Source of the DNA: Candidatus Nitrosocosmicus franklandus
GTDB lineage: Archaea; Thermoproteota; Nitrososphaeria; Nitrososphaerales; Nitrososphaeraceae
DNA: 64,000 nucleotides
Direction of reading: 5' to 3'
NCBI RefSeq assembly: GCF_900696045.1
Contig: NZ_LR216287.1
Location: forward strand, 1,240,001 to 1,304,000
Part shown: positions 9,728-18,779 of the stretch, piece after piece
Layout: each line of letters opens with the position of its first letter
How positions within the stretch are numbered: the stretch's first letter is position 1
Made by a program: the position numbers and the translations under genes
The notes under the pieces: model-generated
The model's database searches: none
What the model was told of the DNA's origin: nothing
Seen by the model: only the letters and a program-made list of their open reading frames with translations

Positions 9728-10504
9728 TTGTTGAACTCTGTTCAAGTAAAATTTTTTTTTATTGTCGGGTTTAGTTTAGTTCTACTCCCAATAATTAATG
9801 TAAATGCATTTGGTCAATTGAACCAAACATCAGATAACTTTGATCAAGCAAAATCATCTAGTGATGAGGCGCTATCATTGATTGATTCTTTGAAAGGATC
9901 GTCTCTACTTGATTCAGTAGTAGAGGACATGAAAAATATTTCCTATCCAACAGCGAATCAAACAATCAACAATGGAAACAATAGCTCTCAGCCATTAGAA
10001 AATACGTTAAATTTTCTGATATCCAATAGTACTGCTGCAATTGATCCTCTACCTTCCAATAATACAACCATAATACCAGACGCTATCAACAAAAATACTA
10101 CAGCTGATGGATATAGTCTAAATAACATACAACCTATTATGGTCCTGCCTTATCCTATGACTATTTCTTCAAAAGACATTATTCCATTATATAGTTCAAT
10201 ACCACTAAAGATCGCCAATGGCAATATTCTGGCAAAACTTCCATGTAATTCAACCAGCTCAATATTACAAATTGCTGGCAGCACCTCGGATGGCAAATTA
10301 TTTCCAATACAACTAAATCTTTTGCCAAATTTAACTGGAACGGGAAGTATGTGTATGTACCAGTCAGTGATTCCAGATGACTTATCGAACAGACTATATT
10401 CAAACACATTGACCAACATCTACCTCTATAATCCTTTGGAATACCCGCTTGAAGTACCAACTACAACCTCCATTTTTATTGGAATACACAAGCTAATAGA
10501 GTGA
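9728..10504 (+). CDS. Exported hypothetical protein
   Basis: A 258-residue protein beginning at TTG (9728). Residues 1-30 form a signal peptide ending NVNAFGQ. The next ~110 residues are Asn/Ser/Thr-rich and low in complexity (several NxT/S sequons). The C-terminal ~120 residues form a compact, probably all-beta region (MVLPYPMTIS, IPLKIANGNILAKLPC, TSIFIGIHKLIE) with two Cys. I do not recognise a family; similar short-range repeats are common in thaumarchaeal surface proteins. It starts 39 bp after the DUF255 gene and may be cotranscribed with it. Confidence 0.55.
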   Translation: MLNSVQVKFFFIVGFSLVLLPIINVNAFGQLNQTSDNFDQAKSSSDEALSLIDSLKGSSLLDSVVEDMKNISYPTANQTINNGNNSSQPLENTLNFLISNSTAAIDPLPSNNTTIIPDAINKNTTADGYSLNNIQPIMVLPYPMTISSKDIIPLYSSIPLKIANGNILAKLPCNSTSSILQIAGSTSDGKLFPIQLNLLPNLTGTGSMCMYQSVIPDDLSNRLYSNTLTNIYLYNPLEYPLEVPTTTSIFIGIHKLIE

Positions 10505-10524
10505 AATACCTCCTCTCCCTCTAT

Positions 10525-10833
10525 CTAAATCGAATACATAATTCCGCCTGAAACTATAGGTATAGAGTCTAAGTTTGAAAGTTCCTTGATACGAGCAATA
10601 ATTGCATTGAACCAGAGACTATCTATACCTTGGCTCCAAATTGTTATTTTCTTATAGTCTCTTTCTTTGCCTTCATGAAAATAACCTTTACAATCCTCGA
10701 CCGTCATATTATTATATTTCTGACTTATTTCCTCGACAGCTAATTTCGCTTCTGCTGGTAAGTATAAAATAGTTAATGTTGGATATGGAATGGTGTCTGT
10801 AGAAGTAGAAGATGATGACGCATCATTAGCCAT
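10525..10833 (-). CDS. Conserved-looking small hypothetical protein
   Basis: A 102-residue soluble protein. After a Ser/Thr-rich N-terminal tail (about 20 residues) the sequence has an alpha/beta pattern: PTLTILYLPAEAKLAVEEI, then a helix, KKITIWSQGID and a final helix plus hydrophobic end. There are no recognisable motifs. It converges with the exported protein (20-bp gap) and is divergent from the DUF6659-like gene. Confidence 0.5.
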   Translation of the reverse strand: MANDASSSSTSTDTIPYPTLTILYLPAEAKLAVEEISQKYNNMTVEDCKGYFHEGKERDYKKITIWSQGIDSLWFNAIIARIKELSNLDSIPIVSGGIMYSI

Positions 10834-10946
10834 GGTTATATTGTATTTTAGACTTATATGATGATTTCGTTATAAAAGTTTGAAAAACAAAAGATTGAAA
10901 TCGGAAATTCATAAAGGCTATATGTTAATTACTTTATTGTAACTGT

Positions 10947-11321
10947 ATGAAGGCCGATCAATTTACAAAAAATATACTTGATTTAAATACTAATATATTA
11001 TTCATCGGGATTGTTGAAAAATCCGGACATTTAAATATCAGTAGTCAAAGGGAGGCATTAGATAAATATTTAAAAGGAAGAAATGCCGAATTGATTATTT
11101 CTGAATCCGCATATGCAGTTGATTTGAGAAAAGGTTTTTCATCACCATTTGGAAACTTAACTTCCATTTGCTACGAGTATAGTTCACTTAGAATCTTAAT
11201 AATACCAGTGAAAGATCACACTTTGTTCTTGTTGCTCAACAAGGATGTAAATACAAGTGATCTAATACAACAGATCTATAGGATTATTAATTCTACAAAA
11301 GAACTTGATCTATACTCTTAA
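10947..11321 (+). CDS. DUF6659-like small thaumarchaeal protein (paralogue)
   Basis: A 124-residue protein with the same length and layout as the protein at 2259-2627: a leading helix, LFIGIVEKSGHLNIS (compare AGFIDETGSLIVGG), a central helix-rich part, and SLRILIIPVKDHTLFLLL near the end. This pattern suggests a roadblock/profilin-like fold. No catalytic residues are visible. Two paralogues within 9 kb suggests lineage-specific expansion. The function is unknown. Confidence 0.55.
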   Translation: MKADQFTKNILDLNTNILFIGIVEKSGHLNISSQREALDKYLKGRNAELIISESAYAVDLRKGFSSPFGNLTSICYEYSSLRILIIPVKDHTLFLLLNKDVNTSDLIQQIYRIINSTKELDLYS

Positions 11322-11373
11322 AGAAATGTATGATTCATGGTCCAATAAAATGATATTAACGTCAAAATCGACA

Positions 11374-11986
11374 TTATTTTTGACTTTTAAGCTGTGACCA
11401 GAAATCCAACAATCTAAAGTATGAAGAAGTTGCTTCTTTCATGGTTTGAAGATAGGCTTCACGTATTTGTTCCCATAACAAGTAATAATCAAAAACGTTA
11501 CCTGAATGTGATGTGATGTCAGTTTGATCCTCTTCCTTCTTGTCTATCTCCCTCTCAATAAGATTTGAAGTAATCTTTTCTTCTGCTTCTCTTTTGGCCT
11601 TTTCTTCTGCTTCTCTTTTGGCCTTTTCTTCTGCTTCTCTTTTGGCCTTTTCTTCTGCTTCTCTTTTGGCCTTTTCTTCTGCTTCTCTTTTGGCCTTTTC
11701 TTCTGCTTCTCTTTTGGCCTTTTCTTCTGCTTCTCTTTTGGCCTTTTCTTCTGCTTCTCTTTTTGGCCTTTTCTTCTGCTTCTCTTTTGGCCTTTTCTTC
11801 TGCTTCTCTTTTGGCCTTTTCTTCTGCTTCTCTTTTGGCCTTTTCTTCTGCTTCTCTTTTGGCCTTTTCTTCTGCTTCTCTTTTGGCCTTTTCTTCTGCT
11901 TCTCTTTTGGCCTTTTCTTCTGCTTCTCTTTTGGCCTTTTCTTCTGCTTCTTTGTTGGGTATTACATATCCTTTAGGAAGTGTCAT
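11374..11986 (-). CDS. Repeat-rich coiled-coil protein, split by a +1 frameshift
   Basis: Read on the minus strand, the gene starts [17 protein letters not shown] and continues as AKREAEEK octads in 24-bp repeats. At plus-strand 11760-11764 one repeat has five T where all the others have four. This extra base moves translation into a KRSRRKGQ frame that stops at 11555 (143 residues). Removing it gives 203 residues: the octads run on, followed by a ~66-residue C-terminal domain ([13 protein letters not shown], then [18 protein letters not shown] and ending FWSQLKSQK, stop at 11374). The octad region would form a long charged helix or coiled coil. The C-terminal domain is amphipathic and faintly phasin-like, a weak guess. 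The frameshift could be real or a sequencing/assembly error in the repeat. Confidence 0.6.
11572..11955 (-). repeat. 24-bp tandem repeat, about 16 copies
   Basis: A 24-bp unit (on the minus strand, coding AKREAEEK) repeated about 16 times with almost no divergence; the only length change is one extra T at 11760-11764. All frames through the unit are open, so spurious long ORFs appear on both strands. There are no spacers, so it is not CRISPR. Confidence 0.95.
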
Positions 11987-12038
11987 AATTGAATTGATAT
12001 GTATAAAGATTAATGTTTTTCTAAGATTCTATAAAAGA

Positions 12039-12806
12039 TCAATCGCATTTAATTAGAGACAATATTGAATCAAAATTTTCCCTGCACTTTTCTTTTTTAT
12101 ATATGGTTAAAAGACTTTGAAGTTCAGATCGCATATTAGTATTATTATAAATTGTTTTTACTTGTTCTGCTATAGGACCCCTGAAAAACAAACCTTGTAT
12201 TGCAGAAGTCACATTGTTGACTTTCCTGTTCCTACTAGCGCTTTCAAAATCAACTATTGTGCATTTTGAACCATCGTGAGAAATTATAACGTGATTATCT
12301 AGTTTGTTTAATTGACCATGATCAATACCCATCACATCCAATTTGAAACACTGGTTTAAAATATCAAGGATAACACGTCTCACGAGGTCTAATTTTGTTA
12401 TAGAAGAGAAGAACCATTTTCTGGCAGACAAGCCTTCAATACATTCCATCAATAACATATTTTTCGTATGCAAATAAGCACTTGGACCAATATTATGTAG
12501 ATTGACATATTTATAAAAATTAAATTCATTTTCCATTGCAATTCTACATGAATCGGTTCTTTTAATCTTGACTGCCATTGTATTATTTTTAAAGTCACGA
12601 ACTTTTAGAACTAAGCCTTCATTACCTTTCCCTAATATGTTAATAGAATTTAAAACAGTAGGTCCTTCCAAGATCACAAATTTTATGTTTAATGAGCGAA
12701 GCTCATTTATTCTATCTCGATATTCAACAGAATCAAATTTGGGATAACACAATAGATCAGCTAACTTGTATGATGACAATAGAACTTTATTAGAAAAGCC
12801 TGTCAT
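12039..12806 (-). CDS. COG2112-type archaeal Ser/Thr protein kinase homologue
   Basis: A 255-residue kinase-fold protein. The glycine-rich loop reads LGKGNEGLVLKV (about residue 57), the ATP-orienting Lys lies in MAVKIKR, the catalytic-loop equivalent is GIDHGQL with a downstream Asn, and the metal-binding DFG equivalent is IVDFESA. This matches the short predicted archaeal kinases of COG2112, smaller than Rio or Bud32. Its target is unknown. The start overlaps the end of cca by 17 bp, so it is almost certainly translationally coupled with cca and thpR. Confidence 0.78.
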   Translation of the reverse strand: MTGFSNKVLLSSYKLADLLCYPKFDSVEYRDRINELRSLNIKFVILEGPTVLNSINILGKGNEGLVLKVRDFKNNTMAVKIKRTDSCRIAMENEFNFYKYVNLHNIGPSAYLHTKNMLLMECIEGLSARKWFFSSITKLDLVRRVILDILNQCFKLDVMGIDHGQLNKLDNHVIISHDGSKCTIVDFESASRNRKVNNVTSAIQGLFFRGPIAEQVKTIYNNTNMRSELQSLLTIYKKEKCRENFDSILSLIKCD

Positions 12807-14205
12807 CTGTGGTTATCAATTCAGAAATGGTATTACTTACATGGAGATCAAGTTTGGGATGTTGATTTAAAAGATATATATTTTGAGAACCCAAAAAATC
12901 GGTTTTCAACCCCTTTGGAATTCCTATCAAGTTTGGACTGTTCTCAAAAACGTACTTGAGATATTCCTTTATATTAGTATGGTCTCTAAAAAGAATACAT
13001 TTAGTTATAGAATTATTATCAATCCACTTCAATGGAGATTTTTCGTTAGCCTCGGCAAATTTTTCAACATCATTGATTCTAAGAATTTCGGGACCAACTT
13101 TAAGAGATAAGGAAGAAATCGTCGTTGATTCAAGTAACAGTGCTATGACACAATGATTTTCTTTATCATTAACACTGCAGATAGATCTAAAAATTTTAAA
13201 ACCGTAAGACTCTGAAAATCCGATAATAGATTTAGTTAGTTTTTTAAGCTGTCCCCAGATAACATCGGATGGCCTATTTGTATATGTAAATTCGATAACA
13301 AGAATAAAAGACGATAATAAATTTTTAAGATTGTTCTGAACAGCAAAGATATTTTGAGAAGTAAAATATTTTTCACTAGGATTAGATAAGAATCTTCTTG
13401 AAGCTTGAATCATGATTGCAACGGAACGAGCTGAAATTGCACTACCAAGATTTCTATTTTGATCAATTGGGTCTAGAATTATAGCAAAACTGTTATGGTT
13501 TACATTAGTCCTTTCTAGTGAAACTGTGTTTTCATTGATACTTATAATCATCTTGTTACTAAATTTTTTAGAAAAAAATTCGAGAGTTGACAAGAACGAT
13601 CCGAATTTTGAGATCAATACTTCACAGACATATCCGCTAAATCCCTCAACAGAAATTTCGGCACCGTAGATCTTTAAGGCTTTTAAAAATCGCTTAAGCA
13701 CTCTTACTTGATTTTTCTGTTGCTGATTTAAATGATTAATCATGTAAGAAGTGTGAAAGGGAGAACGATCTGCAGCACTTTTCCATTTACCAAAAGGGAC
13801 GTCAAAGCAAGGTACAATATTTACTTTTATCCCTTCTATAACCGCTTCAACATAAGGATGATCGGCATATCGAAGATATGGAGAATACTCTGTTAAAGAC
13901 TGCATCCCTATCTGCTTTCCAAGGGTTTCAAAATGATCATAGTCCAATTCATATCGAAATTTAAGAAAGATATCTATATCGGTCTCATTTTTGAGCCATG
14001 TACCCTTTGCAAATGAACCACCGAAGACGATATCTGTAATATATTGTTCTAGATTATGTTCCAAAATATATGAATCAAGTTTTTTCCTTACACTGTTAGC
14101 GCAATCTATTAAACGCTCCTCCTCATCTGTGGAAGGAACACTATCTATTAATATTCGTTCAATTAAGCTATGTATGTTCATACTCTTCATCTCTTTAAAC
14201 TGCAT
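12790..14205 (-). CDS. cca: Archaeal (class I) CCA-adding tRNA nucleotidyltransferase
   Basis: Adds or repairs the 3' CCA end of tRNAs. 471 residues, normal for archaeal CCA enzymes. The nucleotidyltransferase signature GGSFAKGTWLKNETDIDIFL (about residues 66-85) supplies the GS motif and the DxD metal ligands. The third carboxylate fits the VNIVPCFDV region. The central and tail domains carry the archaeal pattern (FSGYVCEVLISKFGSF). It overlaps thpR by 11 bp upstream and the kinase gene by 17 bp downstream, forming a tight three-gene operon for RNA end processing. Confidence 0.9.
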   Translation of the reverse strand: MQFKEMKSMNIHSLIERILIDSVPSTDEEERLIDCANSVRKKLDSYILEHNLEQYITDIVFGGSFAKGTWLKNETDIDIFLKFRYELDYDHFETLGKQIGMQSLTEYSPYLRYADHPYVEAVIEGIKVNIVPCFDVPFGKWKSAADRSPFHTSYMINHLNQQQKNQVRVLKRFLKALKIYGAEISVEGFSGYVCEVLISKFGSFLSTLEFFSKKFSNKMIISINENTVSLERTNVNHNSFAIILDPIDQNRNLGSAISARSVAIMIQASRRFLSNPSEKYFTSQNIFAVQNNLKNLLSSFILVIEFTYTNRPSDVIWGQLKKLTKSIIGFSESYGFKIFRSICSVNDKENHCVIALLLESTTISSLSLKVGPEILRINDVEKFAEANEKSPLKWIDNNSITKCILFRDHTNIKEYLKYVFENSPNLIGIPKGLKTDFLGSQNIYLLNQHPKLDLHVSNTISELITTDDRLF

Positions 14206-14773
14206 TGATGGTTAGTAAGTCAGAATATATTGATCCCTGGGGTGCAAGAACACTTTTCTTTAGCTTAACATGTTTTACCTCCTCCATATGAGAAACATTT
14301 AGAAGATTGGGATTAAAGGACCCTAAAGTGTTAAATTGGTGTTTTGGACGAAAAATGGTAAGATGAGGAACAAAATCAGTTTTCTTGTTTGATAGATTGT
14401 TTTGTGATTTATTCTCGAATTCGTTGATTCCGTCTAACAATTTTGTTATAGTATCATAAAGGATATTTAATTTATCAGTACTTTGTTTGTCCAATCCTAG
14501 CCATATGACCCGAGGATTGGACAAATTTGGAAAACAGCCAGCGTTAGTAAATCTTATCTCGAATGGTTCAAACTTTAAATTCCTTAGGTTTTCAGCTATT
14601 TTTTTAATTTCAGAATCACTGATCTCGCCTAAAAATTTTAAAGTAAGATGAAGATTACCTTTAGCGATTGGTCTCATACTAAATTTATCAGATTCACTCT
14701 GCTTCAAAATCATATTTTGATAGTGAACTATTTTTTCCACGCCAAGAATATCTATCGCAATAAAGGTTCGCAT
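14195..14773 (-). CDS. thpR: RNA 2',3'-cyclic phosphodiesterase (LigT/2H family)
   Basis: A 192-residue 2H phosphoesterase hydrolysing 2',3'-cyclic phosphates on RNA ends; some archaeal homologues also ligate tRNA halves. Both HxT motifs are visible: HLTLKFLGE and PHLTIFRP. I place the start at the ATG at 14771-14773 (MRTFIAIDI), which matches the family N-terminus, rather than 57 bp upstream. Overlap with cca suggests translational coupling. Given the many tRNA introns in this genome, a role near tRNA splicing is tempting but unproven. Confidence 0.88.
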   Translation of the reverse strand: MRTFIAIDILGVEKIVHYQNMILKQSESDKFSMRPIAKGNLHLTLKFLGEISDSEIKKIAENLRNLKFEPFEIRFTNAGCFPNLSNPRVIWLGLDKQSTDKLNILYDTITKLLDGINEFENKSQNNLSNKKTDFVPHLTIFRPKHQFNTLGSFNPNLLNVSHMEEVKHVKLKKSVLAPQGSIYSDLLTINAV

Positions 14774-14860
14774 AATACAACTAGACGAAACTCTAAATAT
14801 ATTAATTCGCAAACCTGTAAAACGAACCAAAAGATAAATTACAAAAAGTTCACAGATGTA

Positions 14861-15466
14861 GTGTTGGTCAGTTCAAATCAATTAGTTATTTGTTTAACTG
14901 GTATGCCGGGTGCAGGAAAATCAACAGTAGCCAGATTTCTTCAAGAATTTGGATTTCATTCCATCACAATGGGAGATGTTATAAGAGAAAAGGCAATCGA
15001 GAATAACCTGCCTTTAGATGATTATAATTTAGGGGAATTGATGAAAAATTTTAGAAAGACACATGGAAATGATATTGTTGCAAAGCTAACAGTCGAAAAA
15101 ATTACTAATTTAGAGAATTCAGAATTCATAGTTGTCGACGGAATTAGAAGCTATGATGAATTCATAGTATTGAAGAGTATTGGTCATGTAAAATTATTAT
15201 CTATACATGCTTCCCCTGATATCAGATATAATCACATAAGACAGCGAGACAGATCGGATACCCCATCCAACCATGAAAATTTTCTTCAAAGAGATGAAAG
15301 AGAAATGAGTGTGGGGATTAGTAGAGCTATAGCTTTGGCAGATGAATCAATTTCAAATAACAACATAACTGTCAATGAGCTCAAAGAACATGTTGAAAGC
15401 ATCGTTAAAAAATGGATTGACGAATACAAGAACAGCAAACAAGAAAACAATATTACCATACACTAG
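14861..15466 (+). CDS. UPF0200 family P-loop nucleotide kinase-like protein
   Basis: A 201-residue protein with a Walker A loop LTGMPGAGKST near the N-terminus, followed by ITMGDVIREKA and RKTHGNDIVAK, typical of archaeal UPF0200 proteins related to adenylate and dephospho-CoA kinases. The substrate is not known. The frame is open further upstream into thpR, but the segment before 14861 is lysine-rich and unlike the family; I choose the GTG at 14861 (TTG at 14864 is possible). It is followed 7 bp later by UPF0201; these two families are fused in some other archaea, supporting a functional link. Confidence 0.8.
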   Translation: MLVSSNQLVICLTGMPGAGKSTVARFLQEFGFHSITMGDVIREKAIENNLPLDDYNLGELMKNFRKTHGNDIVAKLTVEKITNLENSEFIVVDGIRSYDEFIVLKSIGHVKLLSIHASPDIRYNHIRQRDRSDTPSNHENFLQRDEREMSVGISRAIALADESISNNNITVNELKEHVESIVKKWIDEYKNSKQENNITIH

Positions 15467-15473
15467 ATTAGAA

Positions 15474-15860
15474 ATGGAGAATAATCGTATCAAGGTTACA
15501 ATTGTAGCTTCGGTGAATTCGACTGAAGATAGACAAAAGGTAATTTTTGCACTCAACAATATTTTTCCTAATTCAGAATTGATAGAAAAGAAGAATAATA
15601 TATCTACAAAAATGGATGATTTGAGGGTTTTAGAAAAAATTAAGGAAAAAATAAGATCTAAAAAATCATTGGCCGTATTACAAAGAATACTTCACAATAA
15701 TTACCACATGGGAAACACATGGTTCTTAATAAACAAACAGGCAGCATTTGTAGATAATGTTGCAATAATAGAAAATGAAGATGAATCCCCATTAGGACCA
15801 ATAAAAATATCTATAAATGGATGCAATCTTGAACAAATCAAAGAATGGTTCGAACGTTAA
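15474..15860 (+). CDS. UPF0201 family RNA-binding-like protein
   Basis: A 128-residue protein beginning MENNRIKVTIVASV (ATG at 15474). The family is small, alpha/beta and archaeal, with an L5-like fold, and has been suggested to bind RNA. Features are DRQKVIFALNNIFPNSEL near the N-terminus, then FLINKQAAFVDN and a C-terminal PLGPIKISING. The longer frame beginning at 15375 overlaps the preceding gene and is not needed. The neighbour is UPF0200, and fusion of the two in other archaea supports this pairing. Confidence 0.78.
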   Translation: MENNRIKVTIVASVNSTEDRQKVIFALNNIFPNSELIEKKNNISTKMDDLRVLEKIKEKIRSKKSLAVLQRILHNNYHMGNTWFLINKQAAFVDNVAIIENEDESPLGPIKISINGCNLEQIKEWFER

Positions 15861-15882
15861 GTAATGATAAATAATTGATACC

Positions 15883-16758
15883 CTATTCTGCTGACAGATC
15901 CCAATAATTTGCATCTTTGAATTCTGTTTTGGGTTTTCCAAGCGATTTCCATTCCTTAAATGACTTTGGATAAAGTTTTACATTGGAAATACCTGCAGCC
16001 TTTAGAGCGAAAAAAGTCAATCCAGACAATGTTCCAACGCTTCCACAGTATGTTATGATTTCATGATTTGAATCGATGCCTCTATTTTCTATAAATCGCT
16101 TAAGTTCTGATGGACTTCTCAAAATGGAATTCTCAGAACGTAGCATAGTATAAGGGATGTTCTTTGAATTTGGAATGTGTTCTGTCAGGAAATTCAACCT
16201 TTCTCTTGAATCAATTATAATTTTGTTTTTATCATTTTGAGCATTTTCTATATATGCGGCATCCGCATATATAGAATAATCAATATTCATGGAATGCGAT
16301 GCTTTAGGATATTTATTTGATTTCCTCTCTATTTCTAATCCTAGTTTCTTCCAATTATCATAAGTTACCTCTAATAGGGCTACGTTACTATGTCCTACAA
16401 ACTTGAACGACCATGCTACTCTTGAGGCTAAAGCCCCAAAAGTATCATCATATACAACTACAGGGGTATCATCCGATATTCCAAGATTATTAAGAATTTT
16501 GACTATAGAGTCAGGATCATCGTTAGATAATAATTCAGCCAAAGGTAACGAGACAGCAGTTTTTATATGACCTTTCTTATACTCCTCTTTTTTCCTCACA
16601 TCTACAACTCTAACTTTATTTTTTTTTATGAGAGTCCTTAGCGTGTCAATATCACAAATATAATCAAGCGCAAGTAACGAAGACTTGCTTTTTTCACGTT
16701 TATTTAAAAGCTTGGTTTTACTATTTCTTTGCTTGAAAGATTCATTCAAGCTGCACAT
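15883..16758 (-). CDS. Double-rhodanese sulfurtransferase
   Basis: A 291-residue thiosulfate/3-mercaptopyruvate sulfurtransferase-like protein with two rhodanese domains. The N-terminal domain (about residues 30-155) is the inactive type, with VVYDDTFG where a Cys loop would be. The C-terminal domain has the catalytic Cys in ITYCGSVGTLSG. The substrate cannot be assigned from the CGSVGT loop. Its ATG lies inside the last codons of the nitrite/sulfite reductase gene (13-bp overlap), suggesting cotranslation and a sulfur-related role for both. It converges with UPF0201. Confidence 0.87.
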   Translation of the reverse strand: MCSLNESFKQRNSKTKLLNKREKSKSSLLALDYICDIDTLRTLIKKNKVRVVDVRKKEEYKKGHIKTAVSLPLAELLSNDDPDSIVKILNNLGISDDTPVVVYDDTFGALASRVAWSFKFVGHSNVALLEVTYDNWKKLGLEIERKSNKYPKASHSMNIDYSIYADAAYIENAQNDKNKIIIDSRERLNFLTEHIPNSKNIPYTMLRSENSILRSPSELKRFIENRGIDSNHEIITYCGSVGTLSGLTFFALKAAGISNVKLYPKSFKEWKSLGKPKTEFKDANYWDLSAE

Positions 16759-18599
16759 TCGCCTCGTGCTGTCTTGGCTACAAAATTAGTATCGTTTCCA
16801 TAGTCCTTGTAAAAGTCAGGAGCCGATGTAAGGGCAGGTAATTCAATTATGGGTAAAAGTATTTTTTTCATATCTTCAAGATTCTTAACTTCGCCAGTCC
16901 CATTTCCAATGGAAATTCTATGAATCCATTCATTTAGTTTCTCACCACTTGTCCTTTCCTTCTTGAATGTATCAATTATTTTAAGAATAACATCTATTAC
17001 CTTTTTAGCTGGTACTCGCATTACAGCCTTGCCTAATTCGCCATTTTCTCCAGTGCTTCCATCAAAAAGCATGGTATAGATAGGAACCATTGAAGTTGCA
17101 ATTCGAGATGCACCACCATAAAAGCCAATTGTAGCTACCTCATGTTGTCCACATGAATTAGGACATCCACTAACTTTAATAGTTGAACCCACAAAGGCTT
17201 TTTCCTTATCAATATTTAGTTCTAGAAACTTGCTTTGAATTTCTTTTGCCAATCTATGAGAATTTGTGATAGCAAGATTACAAGATGTAGTTCCAGAGCA
17301 ACCCACTGTAGATACAATTGTAGTTGCACCTGGATTTCCTAATCCACTACTAGATAACTTCATAAAGACTTTAGGTAATTGATCTGCTTTTATATATCTA
17401 ATTAAAAAGTTTTGTTGAGGAGTATTACGTGCTTTCTTTTCTAATGAAAATTCTCGAATACACTCTGCAAGAACGCGTAATTGGTTAGACGTAATATCGC
17501 CAGCTCCTAAGGAAATGTACACGCTAAACATACCAGGTTGTTTCTGGGCAACAACATTTGTATGAAGCCATCTAGTGTATGGATCATTATCTGACTCAGA
17601 GGTTATGACAGGTAATTTCCTTTTTTTACCGATTGTTGAAATAGGTATTGTGGAAGGATTTGTTGCAGCTGTCTCAGATGCCTTCAAAAAGTCCTCAAAA
17701 GTACTTTTTGTAGGAATTGATATTGTAGCCTCAACCAATGTTCGTTCTTTTAGTAATAATTCTTGGAATTTTTCCCACCCAATTTCACTAACCAAATAAC
17801 GCATTCTATTTCTGGCTAGATTTTCTCTATTACCTAACCTATCATATAGACGTATGGTAGCTATAGATGTGGACAGCAACCTTGACTCAGGGGTAAATTC
17901 TTCTAACAAATGACCAATAAATGAAGCAGCACCCAAGCCTCCACCCAAATAAACACGAAAACCTCTTACTCCATCTCGGACGGTTGGAACTAAACCGACA
18001 TCTGCAATACGTACATAACCATGTTCGGAACAACATGAAAAATTGAATTTAAATTTCCTTGGCAGATTTTGACAAATAGGATTTCGCAAAAAAAATCTTG
18101 CAATTGCTTTAGCATAAGGGGTAGTATCAAATGGTTCATTAGGACACACCCCTGCAAAATGGCTGCACATTACGTTTCTAATAGTATTACCACATGCTTC
18201 TCGAGAGGTAAGTCCAACTTCAGCCAAACCTCGAAAAACTTCACTAACATCTTCCAACTGAACCCAATGTAATTGTATATTCTGTCTAGTAGATACATGA
18301 GCTGATCCAATGGAAAAAGACTCTGACAGATTGGCGATCTTTTCGAGTTGGTTAGGCGTGATTTCTCCACCAGGAACCTTTATTCGAATCATACTAAATT
18401 CGCTATTTAGTCTGGAGCCATAAGTACCATTTTGAAGTCTAAAACGTCTAAATTCATCTGCATTCAATTTATCTTGGCGATAAAGTTTCACTTTATTAGC
18501 AAAATATTCAGATTCTTCTGCTAAGCCCCATTTTTCATTAGTATCAGGTTCTCTATTTTTTGTCGGAGAAAGAACATCAAATTCGATAGATTTTGCCAA
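16746..18599 (-). CDS. Siroheme [4Fe-4S] nitrite/sulfite reductase (NirA/SiR family)
   Basis: A 617-residue ferredoxin-type assimilatory reductase making ammonium from nitrite or sulfide from sulfite. It has two ferredoxin-like half domains and two siroheme-binding half domains. The first half domain contains SREACGNTIRNVMCSHFAGVCP. The second carries the [4Fe-4S]/siroheme cysteines VGCSGTTSCNLA and VSGCPNSCGQHE. Arg/Lys substrate residues are consistent with the family but do not decide between nitrite and sulfite. The overlapping rhodanese gene downstream favours a sulfur role; the NirA-like architecture is also found in ammonia oxidisers. It ends GECAA, overlapping the start of the rhodanese gene. 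Confidence 0.87.
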   Translation of the reverse strand: MAKSIEFDVLSPTKNREPDTNEKWGLAEESEYFANKVKLYRQDKLNADEFRRFRLQNGTYGSRLNSEFSMIRIKVPGGEITPNQLEKIANLSESFSIGSAHVSTRQNIQLHWVQLEDVSEVFRGLAEVGLTSREACGNTIRNVMCSHFAGVCPNEPFDTTPYAKAIARFFLRNPICQNLPRKFKFNFSCCSEHGYVRIADVGLVPTVRDGVRGFRVYLGGGLGAASFIGHLLEEFTPESRLLSTSIATIRLYDRLGNRENLARNRMRYLVSEIGWEKFQELLLKERTLVEATISIPTKSTFEDFLKASETAATNPSTIPISTIGKKRKLPVITSESDNDPYTRWLHTNVVAQKQPGMFSVYISLGAGDITSNQLRVLAECIREFSLEKKARNTPQQNFLIRYIKADQLPKVFMKLSSSGLGNPGATTIVSTVGCSGTTSCNLAITNSHRLAKEIQSKFLELNIDKEKAFVGSTIKVSGCPNSCGQHEVATIGFYGGASRIATSMVPIYTMLFDGSTGENGELGKAVMRVPAKKVIDVILKIIDTFKKERTSGEKLNEWIHRISIGNGTGEVKNLEDMKKILLPIIELPALTSAPDFYKDYGNDTNFVAKTARGECAA

Positions 18600-18779
18600 T
18601 GTTAATACTATAGTGGATTAACAAACCTTATATTTTTTGTGGAACATGCACATTATACAAAAAGTAATCAATTTTTGCATCAAGAAACAGAATCAAATTT
18701 AGAAAAACTTATAGTTACAATTACAAAAATAATATCTAGGTGGGGTCGTAGCGAAGCCAGGCATCGCAACGGGCTCCAG

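Noticed and set aside
11572-11955. Possible CRISPR array
   Set aside because: The 24-bp units are directly adjacent with no unique spacers and encode a protein repeat; no cas genes are nearby.
11540-12056. Long plus-strand ORFs rich in Phe-Ser-Ala-Ser-Leu through the 24-bp repeat
   Set aside because: They are by-products of the repeat, which is open in several frames. The minus-strand frame has a non-repetitive start and, once the extra base is removed, a plausible C-terminal domain.
14648-14860. N-terminal extension of the UPF0200 protein
   Set aside because: It overlaps thpR on the other strand and is unlike the family; the P-loop sits near the N-terminus in homologues, so the start is placed at 14861.
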